Virus record (IMG/VR): IMGVR_UViG_3300020477_000051
Span: 1 to 43,724 of that record
Strand: one strand, 5' to 3'
Origin: a virus
DNA: 43,724 nt
The notes under the pieces are model-generated. The model searched no databases. It was given only the letters and a program-made list of their open reading frames with translations, and was not told the DNA's origin. Both the position numbers and the translations under genes were made by a program. Shown here in pieces: positions 13,299-21,400 of the stretch (its first letter is position 1; every line of letters begins with the position of its first letter).

Positions 13299-13582
13299 TG
13301 CGGAGGCTCGCCATATAAAAAGGTATAGGCGTCCATGGCGCTTTGCCCATCAAGGGCCATCCGGGCGAGTTGGTCTTTGGCTGTCTTGTGATAGACAACA
13401 AGATCGAGGATTTCTTCTTCAGCGTGCTGGAGCATGTTGGGTTTTTCAAAACAGAGACCGCCATGTTCTTGCTGGCCTCGGTGGTATTTACTGGTCAGGG
13501 TATCCGTAAACCAATGCAGGATAAATCGAATGTGGTCGGCTGGGGTTTTTACGCCATGAATGAAAATCTTACCCGTCTTCAC
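13295..13582 (-). CDS. MazG-like nucleotide pyrophosphohydrolase candidate
   Basis: The GTG at 13582 has AGGTGGAG just upstream and gives 95 residues. An alternative ATG at 13615 would add 11. The segment SKYHRGQQEHGGLCFEK followed by MLQHAEEEILDLVVYHKTAK resembles the all-alpha MazG-like fold, in which the EExxxD cluster binds metal and a nucleotide triphosphate. Such phage enzymes can remove dNTPs or alarmones. The match is by pattern. The genes overlap by a few bases on each side. Confidence 0.5.
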   Translation of the reverse strand: MKTGKIFIHGVKTPADHIRFILHWFTDTLTSKYHRGQQEHGGLCFEKPNMLQHAEEEILDLVVYHKTAKDQLARMALDGQSAMDAYTFLYGEPPQ

Positions 13583-13904
13583 GCTTCTCCACCTTTCGTT
13601 CTCGATACTGTTCATAGATAGCCTTCACTTCGGAGTGGCTCAATTGTCTCACTAATCGTGTGGTAAATCGACGCACGGTCTTTTCCGTCCACTCTGGGCG
13701 CACGAAATGAATTAACTCGTGGATGAGCGTTGGCACGATCGCCACGGCTTCATTAATCACGATCTCTTCCCCGCTCTGTGTCCCGTGGAGGAAGTGTGTT
13801 TTCTTGTTCTCCTCGTCGATCAGGTATCGCTCAGAGATACGAACGTCACCTAGCGCAGCAAGGATTTCAACGAGGAGTGGGCTGCGGTCTCTATCATTCG
13901 ACAT
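13569..13904 (-). CDS. Small zincin-like protein with HELIH motif
   Basis: The 111-residue protein contains VAIVPTLIHELIHFVRPEW near residues 52-70. HELIH is a perfect HExxH zinc-protease signature. The following WTEKTVRRFTTRLVRQL helix could carry the third ligand or be structural. The protein is too small for a full protease and has no signal peptide. It may be a mini-zincin or a degraded relative. It overlaps the phosphoesterase gene by 11 bp. The target is unknown. Confidence 0.65.
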   Translation of the reverse strand: MSNDRDRSPLLVEILAALGDVRISERYLIDEENKKTHFLHGTQSGEEIVINEAVAIVPTLIHELIHFVRPEWTEKTVRRFTTRLVRQLSHSEVKAIYEQYRERKVEKREDG

Positions 13905-15018
13905 CCGAATACCAGTGCATGCCGATGGAGTTCATATCAGTAATGCCGTCCACTTGTTCGAACCACACATACCCCTTTTTTTGAGGCCGGCCTCCCAGCC
14001 TCGGGCTCAATTGGTATCCTTGAGTTCTACAAACGCACCCGCATTCAACAAGCATTGAGTTCGAACGCCACGGAATCAAGGCCAACTGGTGCGTATGCCC
14101 CAGAACAATGACGCGGAAACGGTCAAGTCCCAGGGATGACTCCACATCCAAGAGCCAGTCCTCGAGCGCCCTCAGCGCATTTCCTGGAACTCGACTGAAT
14201 TTCTGTGGATGGCCGAGCCACGCATCGCCAATCGTGGTGAACCAGTCCACTGTATGTGTGGTGCCGGGGACTTCGTGTCTCGCAATGGTGATGTTCTCAA
14301 ACTGCTTCGTGAGGGCCGTTAATGGACAGAGCGTGCCGCCCGTCATATACATCACGGCATCGATCATGTCCTCAGTCAGATGGTTTCGAAGGCGCTTCTC
14401 AAGACGCTCATCGTGGTTGCCGATAATGATCTCGACCTCAGGAAAGTTTTCCGAGAGAGTCGCAAGTAACGCGGTGACATGCGCCCATTCATCCGAAAAG
14501 GTGACGCGGTCATATTTCAAAAATGTACTAAAGGAATACGCATCAGAAATATCACCGATACATATGAGCTTTGAGGCTTTGTCTTTTTCGCGCTTAATGA
14601 TATCTGCAATGACGGCGGTGTCATGGAAGGGGGCATGCACGTCCGGTAACACGACGTAACGCTGTCGTCTCCCCTTGGGAGCCTTTGGAGGTTTTTTCAG
14701 CTTCTCGTTCTTCCGTCCGATCTCAAGCGACCAGATGCGACGAGCCTCCTCGTAATCCGCTAAGGGCTCACGGTACGTGCGCTTCTCTTCTTCTGGTTTT
14801 TCTTTCCTACTTCCACGGTTATCCCAGCAATCAATACATTTCTTTGCACGTTTGCTAACTTCCTTGCCACACACCTCACAGGTCGGCTTCGGTCGAGCTT
14901 TACTCGGAATCCCCTTACGGGCGAAGTAACAATCTCCACACCGCTTAGCGTTCGGGTTGGTCGAAAGCTCTTTGCCGCACTCGACACATTGTCGGCGTGG
15001 CTTGCGTGGTCGGCCCAT
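13894..15018 (-). CDS. Calcineurin-like metallophosphoesterase with two N-terminal zinc ribbons
   Basis: The 374-residue protein starts with two CxxC-x(12)-CxxC-type knuckles (Cys11/14 with 27/30, Cys47/50 with 61/64). The calcineurin phosphoesterase core follows: LPDVHAPFHD (from about 124), CIGDISDAYSF, IIGNHDERLEKR and VILGHTHQLA. These four motifs hold two metals and a phosphate ester. Such phage enzymes cut nucleic acids or nucleotides or repair ends. The zinc ribbons suggest that it binds DNA, RNA or a protein partner. An AGGA about 8 bp before the ATG supports the start. The substrate is unknown. Confidence 0.88.
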   Translation of the reverse strand: MGRPRKPRRQCVECGKELSTNPNAKRCGDCYFARKGIPSKARPKPTCEVCGKEVSKRAKKCIDCWDNRGSRKEKPEEEKRTYREPLADYEEARRIWSLEIGRKNEKLKKPPKAPKGRRQRYVVLPDVHAPFHDTAVIADIIKREKDKASKLICIGDISDAYSFSTFLKYDRVTFSDEWAHVTALLATLSENFPEVEIIIGNHDERLEKRLRNHLTEDMIDAVMYMTGGTLCPLTALTKQFENITIARHEVPGTTHTVDWFTTIGDAWLGHPQKFSRVPGNALRALEDWLLDVESSLGLDRFRVIVLGHTHQLALIPWRSNSMLVECGCVCRTQGYQLSPRLGGRPQKKGYVWFEQVDGITDMNSIGMHWYSDVE

Positions 15019-15027
15019 AATGTTGTC

Positions 15028-15270
15028 CTATCGGGGCGTCAAACATGCAGCCCTCGACACTGCATCTTCAGCAGTGTTCAAACAAATTTGCCTCGATACG
15101 CTTAGGAGTTCGCGAAGAAGCACGTCGCTGGAATCGGCATGCTCTTGAATAGCTGACATCACTTGACTAGAGAGAAACCACACGAGAAATAGCGCAATGG
15201 CTGAAGGCACGCCCACGCTTGCGACGAATCGCGTGTACCACGGGCCGCCGTTGCCATTGCTCATAGGCAT
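15028..15270 (-). CDS. Single-pass membrane protein of unknown function
   Basis: The 80-residue protein has one clear transmembrane segment (VGVPSAIALFLVWFLSSQV, about residues 19-37) after a short polar N-terminus, and a C-terminal cytoplasmic or periplasmic helix ending in RQICLNTAEDAVSRAACLTP. I recall this pattern as frequent in podovirus genomes, usually near tail and lysis genes. It could be an accessory lysis or injection protein. It starts in a TAATG overlap. Confidence 0.7.
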   Translation of the reverse strand: MPMSNGNGGPWYTRFVASVGVPSAIALFLVWFLSSQVMSAIQEHADSSDVLLRELLSVSRQICLNTAEDAVSRAACLTPR

Positions 15271-15674
15271 TAGGAAGCTCCAGGACGAGCAATCGCCTTC
15301 ACTGTGACCGTCCCACCACCACCGACCGCCGTGCTCACTCGCACGCGCAAGGCTCTGAAGGAACCACGCTGATGAAAGACATCAGTCGAGGATGCTGCGC
15401 TCCAGGTAACGGTGCCAATCGAAGACCATGTCCCAGTGTAAGTCGGATCGTAGGCTTCCTCGATCGTAATAACACCAGCATTGGTGCTCGAACCCCACTC
15501 GACATAAATACTGAAGTTGACAAAAGAGTTCACCGGAATCGCGGTGGAAGTCGTCTCGTCAGCACTCACCGCATCTAGGTAAGTAAAGGTGAAATTACGG
15601 TTCTCTGTGTCTTGAGCAATAGCTGGTGTTGAGAGACAGACCAGTAGCAACAGGGTAAACAATACTTTACGCAT
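15270..15674 (-). CDS. Beta-rich exported protein with Sec signal peptide
   Basis: The 134-residue protein begins with a textbook Sec signal: MRK, then VLFTLLLLVCLSTPAIA, with cleavage after AIA and before QDTENRN. There is no lipobox, so it should be a soluble periplasmic or secreted protein. The mature part is rich in Ser, Thr and aromatic residues, like phage fibre or decoration domains (VNFSIYVEWGSSTNAG, RVRVSTAVGGGGTVTVKA). It sits in the tail-fibre cluster, which makes a Sec signal odd. Function unknown. Confidence 0.8.
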   Translation of the reverse strand: MRKVLFTLLLLVCLSTPAIAQDTENRNFTFTYLDAVSADETTSTAIPVNSFVNFSIYVEWGSSTNAGVITIEEAYDPTYTGTWSSIGTVTWSAASSTDVFHQRGSFRALRVRVSTAVGGGGTVTVKAIARPGAS

Positions 15675-16006
15675 CAGGAACTCTCCTTCAGGTTGTTCTT
15701 CATTGATTCATGCAGGGTAGCTTTCTCGTCGTCATCTGGAGGAGAGCCGTTCATGGATTCAAAGACCGCATACATTCCTGCTAAGGCTGCATCACTGATC
15801 AAACTTTCGGCGTGCAGGTCAGCAGCGATGCCTTCATCTCTAAATTCCTGCGTCCATTCCGCGAGTTCTGCTTCAGTCGGCTGCTCCCCTGGCCCTTCCC
15901 ACAGACGGATAGTGCCGTCAAAACCAACACCTTCAACCACAAACCTCGCAGCAGGTCGCTTCCACGTAATAACATGAGAGGTATCTTCAAATAAAGCGTA
16001 ACTCAT
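15674..16006 (-). CDS. Acidic hypothetical protein, possible fibre-assembly factor
   Basis: The 110-residue protein is acidic and helical after an N-terminal beta part (MSYALFEDTSHVITWKRPAA). A PTEAELAEWTQEFRDEGIAA segment follows. It overlaps the upstream fibre gene by 4 bp (ATGA) and the next gene by 1 bp. Its position after a fibre gene is usual for tail-fibre chaperones, but no family is recognised. Confidence 0.65.
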   Translation of the reverse strand: MSYALFEDTSHVITWKRPAARFVVEGVGFDGTIRLWEGPGEQPTEAELAEWTQEFRDEGIAADLHAESLISDAALAGMYAVFESMNGSPPDDDEKATLHESMKNNLKESS

Positions 16007-16737
16007 CCTTCGACCTCCAAGACGACAATAAAGCTAACCGCATTCGATCCCTGAACGTATGTTGTCCCCGCAGCAAGCGTATTTTTTTGTTGCACTTTAA
16101 AAGTTACAGCTGAAGTGCTTGAGGGTGAGTCGAGGTAGGCAAAGCCCACACCACCAAACATTATCGTGCCTGATCCAGCGTCATACCCTCCAAGTCCCTC
16201 AAAGTCTGCCAGCGTTGACGAATCGCGCAGTAATCGCAATCCTAATCCCGTGGAGCCATCTTTTCGACATCCATTGATACTGCCGATCACGAGGACTTTA
16301 TTATCTGTGCTCGCGGGGGTGATATCGACAGTAAGTCCGGTGTCAGCTAATGTAGAAGAGGTTGATGTAACTTGTGTGCCGTAGGTGGCTGACACCGCCT
16401 GAAGGACTTTCCCGCCACCGGCTGCTGCCCATGAGCCATCTCCACGGAGGAAGGTGCTACTCGATGCCGTGCCTGACCCCAGTCGAGCCGTTGCCACGGT
16501 TCCTGACGACAAATTACTGGCGTTCAGCGTTGTGAGGTTCGCCCCACTGAGGTCATCAATAATTGTTGAACTTAATGGGCCACTCAGCTTCCCGTCTACG
16601 CCCACTAAGGCCACATCTCCAGAGCCTATTGTGAGGCCACCAGCGACATCGAGGCTCGTTGCAGAGGTATCCGTTGTGACGACCTTCTCGGCAGTCAGGG
16701 TGCCGGTGACATTGTTTTCTGGAAATTGTGAAGGCAT
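16003..16737 (-). CDS. Tail fibre protein
   Basis: The 244-residue protein shows the repetitive Ser/Thr/Gly/Leu pattern of phage tail fibres: TAEKVVTTDTSATSLDVAGG, LTTLNASNLSSGTVATARLG, then the hallmark LRGDGSWAAAGGG linker, followed by a C-terminal beta domain that would face the receptor. It follows another small fibre-cluster gene (16739-17080) and is probably exposed on the virion. No enzyme motif is visible. A role in host recognition is inferred from composition and position. Confidence 0.8.
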   Translation of the reverse strand: MPSQFPENNVTGTLTAEKVVTTDTSATSLDVAGGLTIGSGDVALVGVDGKLSGPLSSTIIDDLSGANLTTLNASNLSSGTVATARLGSGTASSSTFLRGDGSWAAAGGGKVLQAVSATYGTQVTSTSSTLADTGLTVDITPASTDNKVLVIGSINGCRKDGSTGLGLRLLRDSSTLADFEGLGGYDAGSGTIMFGGVGFAYLDSPSSTSAVTFKVQQKNTLAAGTTYVQGSNAVSFIVVLEVEG

Positions 16738-16738
16738 A

Positions 16739-17080
16739 TTAGGACTCCTTAAGCAGGTCTTTCAGAGAGTCGATATATTCGGCCCTCGTGATAACTGATT
16801 TCTCCACAAGCAGATCAACCATAGCTTGAGTTTGAACGGACTCAGACAGTCGATCCTCAGCTTGCATATTCGCTTTGTAATCAAGTGCCTCCGCGACTTC
16901 TTCTGGCGTGGCCGCACGAAACGGATCTTCGGGATCGCCAGAGTAACGTTGATTGATCGGATCTGGATTAGGGCCATCGTCAGGGAGCGGAACCCACTCA
17001 TACTCAGGCGAAACCATGTTCTCCTGTGGTCGCTCGATAAACATCCCGTTATCGACTTTGACAAACGCTGATATGTGCAT
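16739..17080 (-). CDS. Acidic fibre-cluster protein with SGDPEDPFR motif
   Basis: The 113-residue protein has an N-terminal beta part (MHISAFVKVDNGMFIER) and a helical acidic C-terminal half. The sequence RYSGDPEDPFRAATPEEV carries a motif (SGDPED-x-FR) also present in the internal protein at 29874-30995. At DNA level the two sites match at 27 of 28 bases. The motif may be an assembly contact or the mark of a recombination event. The family is otherwise unknown. Confidence 0.65.
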   Translation of the reverse strand: MHISAFVKVDNGMFIERPQENMVSPEYEWVPLPDDGPNPDPINQRYSGDPEDPFRAATPEEVAEALDYKANMQAEDRLSESVQTQAMVDLLVEKSVITRAEYIDSLKDLLKES

Positions 17081-17089
17081 ACATAACCC

Positions 17090-17680
17090 CTAGAGAAGCG
17101 TAATTGGAGACACCTTATAGATGTTCCAAGACCAACCACAAGTTCCACCGCTCTGCGGATAACCACGGATCGCGATCTGTTTTGTAGTGCTAGCAGTCCA
17201 CGAGGTCATCGATGTGAAATAGCCTGACGTTGAATGCCCCCCCACAGACCAACTCGTCCACGCGGTCGCAGATCCTCGCGCCATCGGCCCAAGAAACGAC
17301 AGGCCACCTAATGGCGTTCCCGCAGTAATATTTGCCTCCGTCATCACCCCGCACTGGGTTGACGTATTTGTCAAATAGAGTCTGGGATCGTTTGTGTTGG
17401 CCGACTGCGGATACAACTGCCAGAGGATCAAAAAATAGACGTTCATGTTCATTGCGCCACCCAGATCGTAAGTGACGAAATTATTATCGGATATAGTGCT
17501 ATTCGTGCCTGAGCTTTCATGTACCAGTTCGATTTTGCTCGACGACGTAGACGCAAACGACAGTGTGCCTGACCCATCGCTCGTTAGGGTTCCCGCAGCA
17601 TCAGCAGCAGGAAACGCCAGGGCATAGGGAGAACTTGCCATAATCCTGACGTTTTGCAGTATGTCATTAACTTTTGCCAT
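17090..17680 (-). CDS. Putative tail fibre / receptor-binding structural protein
   Basis: The 196-residue protein is Ser/Thr/Gly/Ala-rich and predicted beta, with segments such as AGTLTSDGSGTLSFASTSSS and GYPQSGGTCGWSWNIYKV at the end. The N-terminal MAKVNDILQNVRIMASSP is polar. The composition matches the neck or fibre tip domains next to it. No catalytic motif is seen. It is probably exposed on the virion. Confidence 0.7.
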   Translation of the reverse strand: MAKVNDILQNVRIMASSPYALAFPAADAAGTLTSDGSGTLSFASTSSSKIELVHESSGTNSTISDNNFVTYDLGGAMNMNVYFLILWQLYPQSANTNDPRLYLTNTSTQCGVMTEANITAGTPLGGLSFLGPMARGSATAWTSWSVGGHSTSGYFTSMTSWTASTTKQIAIRGYPQSGGTCGWSWNIYKVSPITLL

Positions 17681-17689
17681 TCCTATCTC

Positions 17690-18379
17690 CTACGCTGTGC
17701 GAACGAGTTCGAGCCCCCAGGCCGTGACGTATGTGGCACTGTTCGCACTCTTGAGTTTGACCCCGTAGTTCTTCACGCTGCCGCCACTGGCGAACGTAAT
17801 TGCCCCAGATGTTTTAATCTCTCCAGTCGTCGAGGTCGAGGTGATCTCGACGAGTGCTGTATCAGGAGAGCCATCACTGAGATTCACTAAACCCGCCGTC
17901 GCCGCATGACTCGCATTGCCCGTCTTGAGCATTCCCCGGAGCGCCCATGTCCCAGTGGCATTGGCACTGTCCAGCGGAAGAATCTTCGTCGTGGGACTCA
18001 ACTTGTCAGCCGTGGTGCCTGATGCATAGGACGTGTCGTTCACCGATCGCTCTTCCGTCCCGAACATGGGGAGGTTCTCTCCAATCACAGTCTGCTGAAG
18101 CGTGAGCGACTGGACGTTGTCCTGCTCCCAGACCAAGGCATCCGCGCTGGTCTTCAAAATAACTTTGTACGCGTTTGCTGACAGATACACCGTGGCCCGA
18201 CCACCAGAATCCAGCACAACAGGGTTCGTATTGGCGCTTGTTAACGCGCTTGTTGTGTAGGTGTCGAGTGGCGAGGTCGTGCCAGCACTATAAAAATAGA
18301 CTTTTCCCCCTGAGAGGGGGTTGCCGTTGTTATCTAACCCCGTAAATTTGGGGTCAGGCATGACGTTTCCAGTTGCCAT
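17690..18379 (-). CDS. Tail fibre N-terminal attachment protein
   Basis: The 229-residue protein starts MATGNVMPDPKFTGLDNNGN and continues with SGGKVYFYSAGTTSPLDTYT and LDSGGRATVYLSANAYKVIL. From memory this is typical of the domain that anchors many podovirus fibres to the tail. The C-terminal half is a beta-rich extension. It is the first gene after the giant ejection protein, behind a possible promoter (TATAAT at 18409-18414). The GGAAGGATAG before the ATG is a good ribosome site. Confidence 0.82.
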   Translation of the reverse strand: MATGNVMPDPKFTGLDNNGNPLSGGKVYFYSAGTTSPLDTYTTSALTSANTNPVVLDSGGRATVYLSANAYKVILKTSADALVWEQDNVQSLTLQQTVIGENLPMFGTEERSVNDTSYASGTTADKLSPTTKILPLDSANATGTWALRGMLKTGNASHAATAGLVNLSDGSPDTALVEITSTSTTGEIKTSGAITFASGGSVKNYGVKLKSANSATYVTAWGLELVRTA

Positions 18380-18408
18380 CGTCTTCTATCCTTCCCTATG
18401 CTCTCTTA

Positions 18409-18414
18409 ATTATA
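18409..18414 (-). promoter_or_regulatory. Possible -10 element of a tail-fibre promoter
   Basis: The short gap before the fibre cluster contains a perfect TATAAT on the minus strand at 18409-18414, about 30 bp upstream of the fibre start codon. No good -35 is visible at 16-18 bp spacing, so this is a weak candidate for a promoter that boosts fibre expression. Confidence 0.4.
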
Positions 18415-18431
18415 CGGGTTATGTTCCTTTA

Positions 18432-21400
18432 TCACTGATCAGGATCGTCCGACGTGAAAAGTCCAGAAATGGAGAGTCCCGATTCAGGGGGGCGGTCAGG
18501 TTCCCTTTCCTTCATCAGAAATCTTCTCCGTCGTTCTATCGCCGCTCGTCGTAATGCTCGCACCTTTTCAACATCTTCTTGTCCAACCACATCACGCCTC
18601 AACACGGTCTCTTCTGTGGCTAGATAATCAGGAATCAACTCCTTCGCCCATTCTTGTCTCTGTCCTATCTGAAACGGTCTGTTTGACCGACTAGGACGCC
18701 CTAGCACCTCCTCTTCCAATGGATCAATATCAGAAAACTCTTGCAGGTTGCCCCTCTCTTCAAATTTCAACGCACGGTCCTTCACCAAGTCCTGCACCGC
18801 AAATATTAGGGCTTGATAGGCTTCTGGCTTCAAGAGACCGACGAGTGTGTCGTCTGCGCTTCGCATCGATCCATCAATCAATGAAGGTCTATAGGCAACA
18901 AGTTGCTGAATCTCATTCGCGAATTCAAGATCAGTCATAACATTCTGTCTCAGAAGGTCGAACCGATTGTTGAGAATCTGGGCTCGTGACGTAGTGGAAG
19001 CAGCAGGTCTAAGCACATCAGCAAGCGGAAAACGGTTTGCTTGAGCTAATCCATAGGACACTTTCTCCCTAATCTCCCCCAGCCTCTTGTTGAATTTATC
19101 CTGATACAAATATTCTTTTCCGCTTCCAGTTGTCTCCCAATCAGTTAGCAGGTTGTGGGGGTATACAGTACGGCGAACATTCTCCATGCCGGTTAGGATG
19201 AGCGTCGGGATGTTGTCTGGATCGGTGCGCGTTGCTCGGTCTAATTGAAATATCTCATCCCTAGTAATCATCGACTTTAACTGGTCAAGAAAGCCAACAT
19301 CCCCAGTAATCATCGACTTCCAGTTCTCTACAGCGTTTTTTTCGTCGGTATTCCATTCAGCATCAGACCTCTCCACTGCACTCTCTGTGGGTTGACGCTG
19401 TTCACGAGTCCCATAATCGGCGCGTCGAATAAAGCGCCCTACGATGTTTGAGATCAGGGGCATTTCAGTGACACGCTCCAACATGTCAGCATCTACATGC
19501 CTGAGATCCTGTTGCCGTCGAAACCGATGGATGATGCCCCCACCTAGTTGGTTCCACATATATTCGAGGAACAGGCGGTGAGTCGAACCTCTCTTGAGTC
19601 CATCTGGCCCCTGGCTCCGCGCCTGGTTACTTAGTACTGGCTGACCACGAAACGCATCATATGGCCCCGGACGCTCGTTATCACCTAGGTAGGAAATATA
19701 GTCAAACGTGTCGCCGAGAGCTTTAATCGTCGGGGTAATAGTAGGAACATTGTCCCCCGCAAACATAAACGCAAACGATGCACCATACGCCAGCCCATCC
19801 ATCAGGCGCGTCAGGGTATTCTCCCCTGTGACATCCTCTCTATAGTCAGCTATCTGACCTAAGAATTCTGCATCCGGTTTGTTCATGTAGTTCTGGAAGA
19901 TCGTCCACATGACACCCGTGAGCACCCTGTCAGTATCAGAGAGCGGGATGCGAAGATACAAAGGTAATCCGCTTTGTTCCCCACGCCACAACGGCAGGAT
20001 GAAGTAATTCATCAAATCGTATGACGGGAGTTGGCGCATCATAGTGCTTAATCCTTCTTCGTCATCGTCTTCATCGGACCCGCCAAGTATCCCGCTGTAG
20101 GCCATCATCATAAGGAACTTGGGAAGAACCTGAGCCCCAATCATCTTCGTGAGATACCCCCCTCGCGTCTCTGGATCAGTAGCGGTATGCCAGTCTCCAC
20201 GCCATCCCTGGATCATGGCATTGGAAAAGAGGAACAGTTCATTCGACCATGCGGTCATGGTGCCACCAGAAAGGAAGTCGGGACTTCCAACTTGGGCTCG
20301 AATAAACTGCGCTTCCTTCTTCGTCAACCGTGAGATGTCTCCGCCTTCAAATGAGGCCAGATGTGTGAGTGCTGCCGCCTTGGGAAGCGTCTCAATGTAG
20401 TCCCCGGTTTTTTTAATAAAGTCTCTCATTGCGCCAAAGTTCTTTCGGCTCCAGAATTTCCGCTGTCCCGACGCCTCGTTCAGGTCGATCCCGAACTTCT
20501 GAAGATACTCTTGCTCGAGGCTATGATCGGCGTCTTTTCCCATCATCTGGTCGTTGTAGGTAATCCCGAACGCCATGATTTTGTGGGCATCCGACAAGTT
20601 CTTCCACGCTTGCTCTGACTGTTTTCGTTGTCGCTGAGACAAGCGCCCGAGCTTGATGTTCTTCCCGAAGAACTTAAACCCTCGATACTCTTTTCTCCCA
20701 AAGGCTCGCGTTCGTGCGAGTCGATGAGCGGCCCCAAAATACAAGCGAATGGCTTTTCCTAAACTGACGTTCCGATCTTTATACTCAGGGTTGTCAGCAC
20801 GAAGACCCATTTGTTTCAGGATCCCCCGTCGCCCATGGGACATTGCCTTATAGAATCTCCAGAAATCCCTCCATAAATTGATCGCCATGAACCCAGGGTT
20901 CATCACTGTAAACAACGGGCGAAATAGTCTACTGTTGAAGTTTTTCAGGAGTCGCAAGATGAGATTGTTATATTGCGCTGGTTGTTGATTCAACGACTCC
21001 GCAATATATTTCTCAACATAGCGTGCTTCCGTGCGTCCATCCTGTCTCCACGTCACCAAGTGTCGATCTTTCTGCGCCTTCCCAGCTTTCAACTTGGCAC
21101 GCGCCTGTACCGGTTTATAGCGATCCTCTGCTGTTATTTCCGTTTGCGTCGGAAGACCGACATCTTCAGGGAAATACGTCTGTATAAACGTCATCGTGTT
21201 TCGTTTGACGTTATTGAGTTCAATCTTCCGAAGCGTCACTGCCATTTTCATCATGGTGGCAGTCGCAGGATTTTGAATAGGCTCAAGCATTCCTTCTTGT
21301 TTTTCGACGGACGCCGTTACATCTTCACCTAAGTGGTAGAGGGATCTGAAGGTCGCATAAAAATGCCCCTTCTTTCGATTCGCCTCCAATGCCTCATATG

